Source of the DNA: Chloroflexota bacterium
Lineage (GTDB): Bacteria > Chloroflexota > Dehalococcoidia > JACPPY01
NCBI GenBank assembly: GCA_016189825.1
Contig: JACPRR010000089.1
Location: forward strand, 1 to 5,138
Reading direction: 5' to 3'
DNA: 5,138 nt
The notes under the pieces are model-generated. The model saw only the letters and a program-made list of their open reading frames with translations. It was not told where the DNA came from and searched no databases. Every line of letters starts with the position of its first letter. The stretch's first letter is position 1. Below, piece by piece: positions 1 to 5,138 of the stretch. The position numbers and the translations under genes were made by a program.

Positions 1-2
1 AC

Positions 3-671
3 CCTGACGTGCTCGACGCGGTGCTTTGGTTCTTCAAACGCTTCCACGTACGTATTGTGGTGGGCGACGGGCCTTCAAGGGATGCCGGCAACGCCGCTCA
101 GCTCCTGCGCGATCACGCGCTGCAATCCACCTGTTCCGCGCATGACCTGGAACTCGTGAACCTCCATGATTGCGGTTTCACAACGGTCAAGACCCAGCAC
201 GGATTCTCGATGACCGTGTCGGCGATGGCGCTGGACTGCGACTACATCGTTTCTCTTCCCGTGCTGAAACCGCACCGGCGTTGCGGACTCGCAGGGGCGC
301 TGAGCAACCAGTTCGGCCTCTTCCCAATCCGCGAGCGCCTGCTGATGCATGGCAGAGTGAAAGACATACATCGTAGCATCGCGGAAGTGAACACTGTTAT
401 GCGGCCCAGCATCACCGTCATGGATGCGGTGAAGACCTATCGCAACGCCGATGAACTGCGACATGGCGCCCAGCCCGCTGACCTCGGCTACATGCTAGCA
501 GGCGCAGACCCCCTGGCAGTGGACTGCCACGGGCTCAAGCTGCTGTCAACGATCGAGCCGTCTCTCGCCAGGAAAAGGCCTCAGGACATCGACCACCTGG
601 CCTGGGCAAGCCGCGTCGGAGTCGGCGAAACCGACTACCAGACGCACAGCGCCTTCCTCAGGTGGGACTGA
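3..671 (+). CDS. DUF362 domain-containing protein, 5'-truncated by window edge
   Basis: This is the C-terminal part of a DUF362-family protein. A GTG at 9 could start it, but the frame stays open to the window edge (Pro-Asp codons precede it), and the protein begins in the middle of a recognisable domain, so the true start is probably outside. Numbering from the GTG, a beta strand with VVGDGPSRDAG lies at 17-27. The family core follows at about 78-114: DYIVSLPVLKPH, then AGALSNQFGLFP, then a downstream His. A later segment reads LGYMLAGADPLAVDCHG (159-175), typical of the family's C-terminal half. The protein ends about 45 residues later with no CxxCxxC ferredoxin cluster, unlike DUF362 members fused to a 4Fe-4S domain. 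Many family members carry Lys in the AL-K-N position of the core; here it is Ser (SNQFG). The biochemical role of DUF362 is not settled, and none is assigned. It converges on the RNA-binding protein gene. Confidence 0.8.
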   Translation, partial: PDVLDAVLWFFKRFHVRIVVGDGPSRDAGNAAQLLRDHALQSTCSAHDLELVNLHDCGFTTVKTQHGFSMTVSAMALDCDYIVSLPVLKPHRRCGLAGALSNQFGLFPIRERLLMHGRVKDIHRSIAEVNTVMRPSITVMDAVKTYRNADELRHGAQPADLGYMLAGADPLAVDCHGLKLLSTIEPSLARKRPQDIDHLAWASRVGVGETDYQTHSAFLRWD

Positions 672-713
672 AAACTAGTCCTAAGTTGCAACAGTCCCCG
701 TCATGTTCGAGAA

Positions 714-797
714 GAGACCCTTCGACTTCGCTCAGGGTGACAAATATGTCATTCCGAGCTAGCCTGCCCTGAGCCTGCCGAAGGGAGGAATCTCTCC
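714..797. repeat. Imperfect palindromic (REP/MITE-like) intergenic repeat
   Basis: The left arm CCCTTCGACTTCGCTCAGGG (718-737) is nearly the reverse complement of the right arm CCCTGAGCCTGCCGAAGGG (767-785): CCCTGAGC and CGAAGGG pair fully, with mismatches only in the middle. Inside is a second symmetry, TGAC-AAATAT-GTCA (738-751). The flank GGAATCTCTCC (787-797) resembles the edge of the widespread GTCATTCCGAGC...GGAATCTC class of bacterial dispersed repeats. It sits between two convergent genes, a usual place for such elements, and its transcript could fold from either strand. No reading frame or transposase accompanies it. A role as a bidirectional terminator is possible, but no T-tract is seen. 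That it is multicopy is inferred from familiarity with the motif; only one full copy is in this window. Confidence 0.6.
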
Positions 798-866
798 TAC
801 GTAACGGCTACTTGCCCAACTTGGTACTGGGGCCGCAATGACCCGGCTTGCTCTGCTGCTCAGGCC

Positions 867-1190
867 CTAGTACCGGCCGCCGCGCCCACCACCACCACCA
901 CCGCGGCCGCCGCCGTAGCCGCCCCTGCCACCCGCGCCCTCTTCCCTGGGCTTCGATTCGGATACGACGATCTGCCGCCCGCCGAGCGTGCTATTGTTGA
1001 GCTTGTTAATCGCTTCTTGCGCTTCCGCATCCGTGGCCATTTCCACGAAAGCAAACCCCCGGGACCGGCCCGAGTACTTGTCTGTCACCAGGGTTACCGA
1101 GGCAACATTGCCGACTGCGGCAAAGGCTTGCCTCACATCATCCTCCGTGCTGTCATACGACAGCCGCCCCACAAAGAGCTTCTTGTTCAC
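867..1190 (-). CDS. Single-RRM glycine-rich RNA-binding protein
   Basis: This small RNA-binding protein (107 aa) has one RNA recognition motif and an RGG-type tail. The RRM fills about residues 3-80. RNP2 is LFVGRL (5-10) and RNP1 is RGFAFVEM (44-51), with the aromatic residues that stack on RNA bases at F6, F46 and F48. The tail (about 87-107) is almost only Gly and Arg and ends in Tyr, like cyanobacterial Rbp proteins and plant glycine-rich RNA-binding proteins, which are often cold-inducible RNA chaperones. The GTG at 1190 is chosen because AAGGAG lies 6 nt upstream and the RRM starts immediately after it. An in-frame extension to 1307 is open, but its residues are low-complexity and match nothing in the fold. 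The gene lies behind serA on the same strand but has its own promoter. The function is inferred from the domain; the RNA targets are unknown. Confidence 0.92.
   Translation of the reverse strand: MNKKLFVGRLSYDSTEDDVRQAFAAVGNVASVTLVTDKYSGRSRGFAFVEMATDAEAQEAINKLNNSTLGGRQIVVSESKPREEGAGGRGGYGGGRGGGGGGRGGRY
888..902. repeat. (ACC)5 trinucleotide repeat in the glycine tail
   Basis: Five perfect ACC units on the + strand read as five GGT glycine codons on the minus strand, within the RGG tail of the RNA-binding protein. It is embedded in a wider GC-rich tract of Gly/Arg codons (about 870-930). Perfect trinucleotide runs can gain or lose units in frame by slippage, so tail length may vary between strains; that is inference. 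Confidence 0.8.
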
Positions 1191-1334
1191 GCGACTCTCC
1201 TTTTCCCCAAGGCCCGGCTCGCAGCGGGGAGCCAGTCTGGCGCCCGCCTGTAAAACCCTCCCCCGGCCTTCTGTAGAATCCCTTCGGTAACCCTCAGGAG
1301 TCTGCACGCCTTGTCAACGGGAAGAACTTCCTAA
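1191..1334 (-). promoter_or_regulatory. Long 5' leader of the RRM protein gene
   Basis: Between the predicted transcription start (about 1332-1334) and the GTG at 1190 lie roughly 140 nt without a convincing gene. The leader contains short inverted repeats near the ribosome binding site: GGCTC (1216-1220) with GAGCC (1229-1233), and the palindrome GCCAGTCTGGC (1231-1241). Long structured leaders are known for cold-shock genes, and RRM proteins of this type are often cold-regulated, so temperature-dependent control is plausible but not shown. No known riboswitch was recognised. Confidence 0.35.
1197..1202 (-). promoter_or_regulatory. Shine-Dalgarno site of the RRM protein gene
   Basis: AAGGAG on the minus strand, within AAAAGGAGAG, is separated by 6 nt from the GTG at 1190. 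This site decides the start: the longer in-frame extension would place it inside coding sequence. Confidence 0.8.
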
Positions 1335-1339
1335 TTGCG

Positions 1340-1368
1340 ACTATAACATACAAAGGTGGCCCTTGCAA
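1340..1368 (-). promoter_or_regulatory. Sigma-70-type promoter of the RRM protein gene
   Basis: On the minus strand, TTGCAA (-35; 4 of 6 to consensus) is followed by exactly 17 nt and TATAGT (-10; 5 of 6). A TG one base upstream of the hexamer makes it an extended -10 (TGTTATAGT). The predicted start is near 1333. The -35 begins only 12 nt past the serA stop codon, and no terminator is seen between, so serA read-through may add to expression. Confidence 0.7.
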
Positions 1369-1380
1369 GACCTCGCCCGG

Positions 1381-2955
1381 CTACAGGCGCACCATCTTGG
1401 CCGTCCGCACATCGGGAACGGCAAGAATCTGCTCCAACTGCTTGTCGCTCAGGGCCTCATCGAGGCCAAGTATCATCAATGCTTCTCCGCGCGGCTGCAG
1501 CCGGCTCACCAGCATCGAACTGATGTTTATGTCCGCTTTCCCGGTCACAGCGCCCACGGCGCCGATAAGTCCCGGCCGGTCCTTGTGGTCCGCAAACAGG
1601 AAATGTCCCCCTGTCGGCACAATGTCCAGCCAGTACTTGTTGACACGTACTATATGAGGCTCTCCCCGAAGCACGGTCCCGGCAACTACCGTGACGCCCG
1701 CAGACGTCGTCACTTCTATGGTGAGCAGGCTGGCATAGTTTTCCGACACGCCGCCCTTCTGCTCGACCACGCTCAGCCCGCGTTGGGCGGCAATGATGCC
1801 AGCGTTCACCAGGTTGACACGCTCGTCGGTGACCCCCTCAAGAAGCCCGCGGACAACCGCCGCTTTGAGCGCGGTGCTTTCGAACGTCGCCACTTCCCCT
1901 TCGTACTTGATGAGCAGTCCACTCATCTGCCCATCGATCAACTGGCTGGCGAGGCGTCCCGCCGATGAGGCGACCTGCACAAAAGGAGCGAGTGTCCCGA
2001 ACTTCTCTGCCGGGATAAGGGGGGCATTGACCGCATACCGCGCGGGCCGCCCCTGCAGTACCTCCGCGATCTGTTTCGCCACATCGATCGCCACCAGGAC
2101 CTGGGCTTCCGCGGTCGATGCTGCCAGATGCGGGGTCACGATGATCTTCTTGCTACGACAGAGGATGTTCCCGCACGCCGGCTCTTCGGTGAACACGTCA
2201 GCCGCCGCGCCCGCGATCTTTCCTCCTTCTACAGCCTCGTAGAGGGCTTGCTCATCGACGAGGCCACCACGGGCGCAGTTGATGACCCTGGCCGTCGGCT
2301 TTAACATCGCGATCTCCTTGCGCCCCACCACCATTTTTGTTTCGGGAGTTAGCGGCAGGTGCAGGGTGACGAAATCTGATCCCTTGAGCACCTCCGCCAG
2401 ACTCATCAGTTCGGCGCCGAGATTGCGCGCCCTCTCTTGAGAGACGAACGGGTCGTATGCTACTACCTGCATCTCCATGCAGCGTGCGCGCCGGGCGACT
2501 TCCGAGCCAACGTTTCCAAGACCGACCACGCCCAGCACCTTCCCTTTCACCTCAACCCCCATGAAATCCTTGCGCCGCCACTCCCCGGCCTGTAATGATG
2601 CATGGGCCTGCGGTATGTGGCGGGCCAGCGCCAGCATAAGTGCGATGGTATGCTCCGCCGCGGAAACAGTGTTGCCCGTAGGCGCGTTGACCACGACGAT
2701 GCCGCGTCGTGTGGCGGCGTCAACGTCTATGTTGTCGACTCCGGTACCGGCCCTGCCGATGACGAGGAGCTTGGACCCCTTCTCGACCACCGCAGCAGTG
2801 ACCTTGGTCTCGCTTCGCACCACCAAGGCATCATAGTTGCCGATAACTGATTTCAACTCGTCTTGACTCTGACCTAGCTTGACCTCGACGTCGGCAAGGG
2901 TCTTCAGAACCTCGATGCCCTCTTTAGCCAGTGGGTCGGCGATAAGGACTTTCAA
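1381..2955 (-). CDS. serA: D-3-phosphoglycerate dehydrogenase
   Basis: This enzyme oxidises 3-phosphoglycerate to 3-phosphohydroxypyruvate with NAD+, the first step of phosphorylated serine synthesis, in the cytosol. At 524 aa it is the long form (usual length about 525). The order is substrate-binding domain, NAD Rossmann domain with GLGNVG at 145-150 and the ribose-binding Asp (D168), the rest of the catalytic domain, an intervening allosteric substrate-binding domain (about 318-440), and a C-terminal ACT domain (about 452-524, beginning around HKDRPGLIGAV) that usually senses serine. The catalytic triad is visible: R229 in NCARGG, E258 in the EEP motif, and H276 in TPHLAAS. The common form of the last motif is TPHLGAS, so A278 replaces a Gly. 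The start is TTG at 2955, 5 nt after AAGGGAGGT; the protein then begins MKVLIADPL, as expected for the family. The frame is open for another 89 codons upstream, but that stretch crosses the promoter and lacks homology features. It is divergent from argF. Confidence 0.96.
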   Translation of the reverse strand: MKVLIADPLAKEGIEVLKTLADVEVKLGQSQDELKSVIGNYDALVVRSETKVTAAVVEKGSKLLVIGRAGTGVDNIDVDAATRRGIVVVNAPTGNTVSAAEHTIALMLALARHIPQAHASLQAGEWRRKDFMGVEVKGKVLGVVGLGNVGSEVARRARCMEMQVVAYDPFVSQERARNLGAELMSLAEVLKGSDFVTLHLPLTPETKMVVGRKEIAMLKPTARVINCARGGLVDEQALYEAVEGGKIAGAAADVFTEEPACGNILCRSKKIIVTPHLAASTAEAQVLVAIDVAKQIAEVLQGRPARYAVNAPLIPAEKFGTLAPFVQVASSAGRLASQLIDGQMSGLLIKYEGEVATFESTALKAAVVRGLLEGVTDERVNLVNAGIIAAQRGLSVVEQKGGVSENYASLLTIEVTTSAGVTVVAGTVLRGEPHIVRVNKYWLDIVPTGGHFLFADHKDRPGLIGAVGAVTGKADINISSMLVSRLQPRGEALMILGLDEALSDKQLEQILAVPDVRTAKMVRL

Positions 2956-2960
2956 CGGTA

Positions 2961-2969
2961 ACCTCCCTT
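2961..2969 (-). promoter_or_regulatory. Strong Shine-Dalgarno site fixing the serA TTG start
   Basis: AAGGGAGGT on the minus strand is a nearly full anti-16S match and lies 5 nt before the TTG at 2955. No ATG or GTG lies at a suitable distance, so the rare TTG initiator is well supported. Confidence 0.85.
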
Positions 2970-2992
2970 GGAAGCAATGGGAATTAGCGCCC

Positions 2993-2998
2993 ATTATA
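2993..2998 (-). promoter_or_regulatory. serA promoter -10 element
   Basis: A perfect TATAAT on the minus strand predicts transcription from about 2986, giving a leader of about 30 nt that contains the Shine-Dalgarno site. The -35 is poor: the hexamer 17 nt upstream reads AGGCCC, so an activator may be needed. The element lies within a dyad, GGAATTA (2980-2986) and TAATTCC (3002-3008), which could be an operator. Confidence 0.6.
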
Positions 2999-3010
2999 CA
3001 ATAATTCCTG

Positions 3011-3039
3011 CTGACGGGCCTTGACCGGTGTGGTATACT
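3011..3039 (+). promoter_or_regulatory. argF promoter with extended -10
   Basis: CTGACG (3011-3016; 4 of 6 to TTGACA) is followed by 17 nt and TATACT (3034-3039; 5 of 6 to TATAAT). TG at 3031-3032 makes an extended -10. Only 10 nt separate the -10 from the GTG start of argF, so the transcript would be leaderless or carry a few untranslated bases. A TTGACC at 3021 is only 7 nt from the -10 and cannot be its -35. The -35 zone touches that of the divergent serA promoter. Confidence 0.6.
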
Positions 3040-3049
3040 TCGGCTTACG

Positions 3050-3979
3050 GTGTCAAACGATGTCAAACTCAAAGGCAGGGACCTCATATCGATAGCAGAC
3101 CTGAGCAGTGCCGAAGCGCAGTGGCTAATCAAGAAAGCGGCCACGGGCAAAAAGGGAAAGGTACCGCCTGTGTTGAACGGGAGGACACTGGCCCTGCTGT
3201 TCGAGAAACCGTCCCTCCGCACTCGGGTCAGTTTCGATGTAGCGATGGACCAGCTTGGCGGGCATTGTCTCTATCTTTCACCCCAGGAAGTCGCGCTGGG
3301 GAAACGGGAGCCTGTCGCTGACGTGGCACGCGTGCTCACTCGTTATGTCAACGGAATAGTAGCGAGGACGTTCGCTCACGAGACGGTGGTATCTTTGGCC
3401 AAATACGCTTCGGTCCCGGTGATAAACGGACTGTCCGACTGCGAGCACCCCTGTCAGGCGCTGGCTGACCTGCTCACCATATACGAGAAGAAGGGCAAAC
3501 TCGAGGGGATCACGCTGGCATACGTGGGCGATGGGAACAACGTCGCGAACAGCCTCATGCTGGCCGCAGCGCACACCGGCATGAGGTTCCGCATCGCTTC
3601 CCCGGCCGGTTACGCGGTATGCGATGACGTTCTGGGCAAGGCCAGGGAGTTGGCCAGGAGATCTGGAGCTGAGATAGTGACGACCGCTGACCCGGGAGCA
3701 GCGGTAGCCGGCGCTGACGTGGTGTATACTGATGTTTGGGTCAGCATGGGACAGGAAAGCCAGGCCAGGGAACGATTGGCTGCTATGGCGCCGTACCAGG
3801 TGAATAAGTCGCTCCTGGAACGGGCGCACCCGGACGCCCTATTCATGCATCCACTGCCGGCTCACCACGGCGAAGAAGTTGCCGATGGTGTGATCGATAG
3901 TCCTCAATCCGTCGTCTTCGACCAGGCCGAGAACAGACTTCACATCCAGCGTACGATCCTCGCGGAAGTCATGGCCTGA
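3050..3979 (+). CDS. argF: Ornithine carbamoyltransferase
   Basis: This enzyme transfers the carbamoyl group from carbamoyl phosphate to ornithine, giving citrulline in arginine synthesis; it is a cytosolic homotrimer in most bacteria. The 309 aa are full length. The carbamoyl-phosphate loop is S55-L-R-T-R59 in FEKPSLRTR, and the second phosphate-site motif is HPCQ (133-136). The ornithine side shows GDGNNVANSL (160-169) and D228-V-W-V-S-M-G234, the DxxxSMG signature that separates OTC from aspartate carbamoyltransferase. The C-terminal motif, usually HCLPAHRGEE, reads HPLPAHHGEE (267-276): the conserved Cys is Pro (P268). R296 lies in the terminal ENRLHIQ segment. The GTG at 3050 is the most upstream possible start in frame (a stop lies at 3002-3004), has no Shine-Dalgarno site, and fits leaderless initiation. 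An anabolic role is likely because no arcA or arcC is adjacent. The next gene, der, follows in the same direction after about 26 nt. Confidence 0.93.
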   Translation: MSNDVKLKGRDLISIADLSSAEAQWLIKKAATGKKGKVPPVLNGRTLALLFEKPSLRTRVSFDVAMDQLGGHCLYLSPQEVALGKREPVADVARVLTRYVNGIVARTFAHETVVSLAKYASVPVINGLSDCEHPCQALADLLTIYEKKGKLEGITLAYVGDGNNVANSLMLAAAHTGMRFRIASPAGYAVCDDVLGKARELARRSGAEIVTTADPGAAVAGADVVYTDVWVSMGQESQARERLAAMAPYQVNKSLLERAHPDALFMHPLPAHHGEEVADGVIDSPQSVVFDQAENRLHIQRTILAEVMA

Positions 3980-4005
3980 TACTCCGGGACCATAGGCATA
4001 AATAG

Positions 4006-5138
4006 ATGGCACAAGCACTAATGAGTACTATTGCGCGCTCCGGGCAGGGAACAGGCAAGCCCCTGGTCGCGATTGTCGGGCGCGCCAATGTGGGCAAGTC
4101 ATCGCTCTTCAACAGGATAGTTGGAAGACGCGTCGCTATCGTCGAGGACCTGCCCGGGACGACCCGCGACCGGCTTTTCGCCGACACGTCCTGGGAAGGC
4201 AAGGATTTCACCCTTATCGACACCGGCGGCCTTGAAATGAAGCCCTTGACCGCCCGGTCGCAGAACATCAAGGACCAGGTGCAGGCGGCGGTATCGGCAG
4301 CCGACGTGGTACTGTTCGTCGTCGACGTCCGCGACGGCCTTGTGGCCTCGGATTGGGACATCGCCGATAGTCTTCGCGGCGTCTCCTCTCCGGTTATCCT
4401 GGTGGCGAACAAAGCCGATGACATCAGGCATGATTCCGGCGCGGCCGAGTTCAACAAGCTGGGCTTCGGCGAGCCAATCGCGACGAGCGCTCACCACGGG
4501 CGCAATGTGCCGGATATGCTCGACCGTATCGCCTCTCTGCTTCCTGAACCCATTGGCGAAGAAGAACGCGTCGACTACGTGAAAGCCGCGATCGTCGGTC
4601 GTCCCAACGTGGGCAAATCGTTGCTAATGAATGCGCTCCTGGGTGAGGAGCGGGCAATCGTGTCGGACGTGCCGGGCACGACACGTGATTCGCTGGATAC
4701 CATTTACCGGTCAGCGGACCACACCGCGCTCCTCATCGATACCGCAGGGGTCCGGCGCAGAGGCCAGGTGCAGCCAGGAATAGAGTACTACAGCGTCCTG
4801 CGCACTCTGAGGGCGATCGACCGATCAGATGTCTCTCTCCTGGTTATCGACGGATCGGAAGGGGTGACGGCCCAGGACCTTCACATTGCAGGATACATCC
4901 ACGACGCCTTCAAGGGCATGGAGATCCTGGTAAACAAATGGGACCTCGTAGGACCGGAGAAGCAGCAAGAGGTTTCACAGAGAATCGAAGAGAAGTTCAA
5001 GTTCGTGTCGTACGCTCCAGTTGCGTTCATCTCCGCCAAGCTCGGTCTCGGTATCGACAGCATCATACCCGAGGCAGAGAGGATCTGGCGGGAGCGGCAG
5101 CTTCGCATCCCCGAAGAAAGCCTTTCCGAGCATCTCCA
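4006..5138 (+). CDS. der: Ribosome-associated double GTPase Der, 3'-truncated by window edge
   Basis: Der (EngA) is an essential GTPase for 50S subunit maturation. Counting from the ATG at 4021, GTPase domain 1 has G1 GRANVGKS (20-27), G2 in DLPGTTRD (43-50), G3 DTGG (67-70), G4 NKAD (130-133) and G5 near SAHHG (156-160). After an acidic linker (about 176-184), domain 2 has GRPNVGKS (193-200), DVPGTTRD (216-223), DTAG (240-243), NKWD (305-308) and SAK (338-340). Two tandem GTPase domains are diagnostic. The KH-like C-terminal domain begins near 345 and is cut by the window end; roughly 70 residues are missing. G1 of domain 1 has Ala where Der usually has Pro. Two in-frame ATGs, at 4006 and 4021, are possible, a stop lies at 4003-4005, and neither ATG has a clear Shine-Dalgarno sequence; the longer form adds only MAQAL. 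It lies 26 nt after argF and is probably co-transcribed with it. Confidence 0.95.
   Translation, partial: MAQALMSTIARSGQGTGKPLVAIVGRANVGKSSLFNRIVGRRVAIVEDLPGTTRDRLFADTSWEGKDFTLIDTGGLEMKPLTARSQNIKDQVQAAVSAADVVLFVVDVRDGLVASDWDIADSLRGVSSPVILVANKADDIRHDSGAAEFNKLGFGEPIATSAHHGRNVPDMLDRIASLLPEPIGEEERVDYVKAAIVGRPNVGKSLLMNALLGEERAIVSDVPGTTRDSLDTIYRSADHTALLIDTAGVRRRGQVQPGIEYYSVLRTLRAIDRSDVSLLVIDGSEGVTAQDLHIAGYIHDAFKGMEILVNKWDLVGPEKQQEVSQRIEEKFKFVSYAPVAFISAKLGLGIDSIIPEAERIWRERQLRIPEESLSEHL

Noticed and set aside
714..866. Intrinsic terminator between the convergent genes
   Set aside because: Hairpins are present in the palindrome, but no T-tract follows on either strand, so a terminator is not called.
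1191..1307. N-terminal extension of the RRM protein from an ATG at 1307
   Set aside because: The extra 39 residues match nothing in the RRM fold and would bury the strong AAGGAG site; the GTG at 1190 is better placed.
1363..1968. Plus-strand 201-codon open frame opposite serA
   Set aside because: It lies entirely antisense to the conserved C-terminal half of SerA (including its ACT domain), has no ribosome binding site or recognisable domain, and fits a GC-rich shadow frame.
3021..3039. TTGACC (3021-3026) as the argF -35
   Set aside because: Only 7 nt separate it from the -10 at 3034; CTGACG at 3011 has the correct 17-nt spacing.
3060..3062. ATG at 3060 as an alternative argF start
   Set aside because: It is out of frame with the OTC reading frame.
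2956..3222. N-terminal extension of the serA frame by 89 codons
   Set aside because: It runs across the serA -10, the Shine-Dalgarno site and the argF start; the family N-terminus (MKVLIADPL) begins exactly at the TTG with a strong ribosome binding site.
3278..3829. Minus-strand 183-codon open frame opposite argF
   Set aside because: It is antisense to conserved OTC motifs and its translation shows no domain or sensible composition.
3969..4457. Minus-strand 162-codon frame opposite the start of der
   Set aside because: It is antisense to Der GTPase domain 1, whose G1-G5 motifs are clear on the plus strand.
1..5138. CRISPR array, tRNA, rRNA, prophage or toxin-antitoxin module
   Set aside because: No regularly spaced repeats, no cloverleaf or rRNA sequence, and no matching small gene pairs were seen on either strand.

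Overview
This GC-rich window carries five protein-coding genes and looks like ordinary chromosomal housekeeping DNA. The best guess at its source is Chloroflexota (a Dehalococcoidia-like lineage). That rests on the single-RRM, RGG-tailed RNA-binding protein, the character of the SerA and OTC proteins, frequent GTG/TTG starts, and a REP-like dispersed palindrome of a kind common in such genomes. This is inference from general familiarity, not a database match.

Layout, left to right. (1) The 3' part of a DUF362-family gene on the + strand enters from outside the window and ends at 671. (2) A short convergent intergenic region (672-866) holds an imperfect palindromic repeat at about 714-797. (3) On the minus strand lies a small RNA-binding protein gene (one RRM plus a glycine/arginine tail, 107 aa, GTG start at 1190). 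It has its own well-formed extended -10 promoter at 1340-1368 and a leader of roughly 140 nt. (4) Next on the minus strand is serA (D-3-phosphoglycerate dehydrogenase, long form, 524 aa, TTG start at 2955 behind a strong Shine-Dalgarno sequence). (5) Divergent from serA on the + strand is argF (ornithine carbamoyltransferase, 309 aa, GTG start at 3050). (6) It is followed after about 26 nt by der (double-GTPase ribosome assembly factor), which is cut off by the right edge.

The 94-bp serA/argF divergent region is the densest regulatory stretch. A perfect TATAAT for serA and an extended -10 (TGGTATACT) for argF point away from each other, with -35 zones that meet. A 7-bp dyad sits on the serA -10. 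A set of TGAC/GTCA motifs spaced 10 bp apart is arranged symmetrically around the argF -10. The argF promoter lies so close to its start codon that the transcript is probably leaderless or nearly so.

Functionally, serA starts serine synthesis from 3-phosphoglycerate, argF makes citrulline in arginine synthesis, and der serves 50S ribosome maturation. The RRM protein probably acts as an RNA chaperone. No previously undescribed multi-gene system is visible. The items most worth a second look are the Cys-to-Pro change in the HCLP motif of the OTC, the architecture of the divergent promoter region, and the palindromic repeat.
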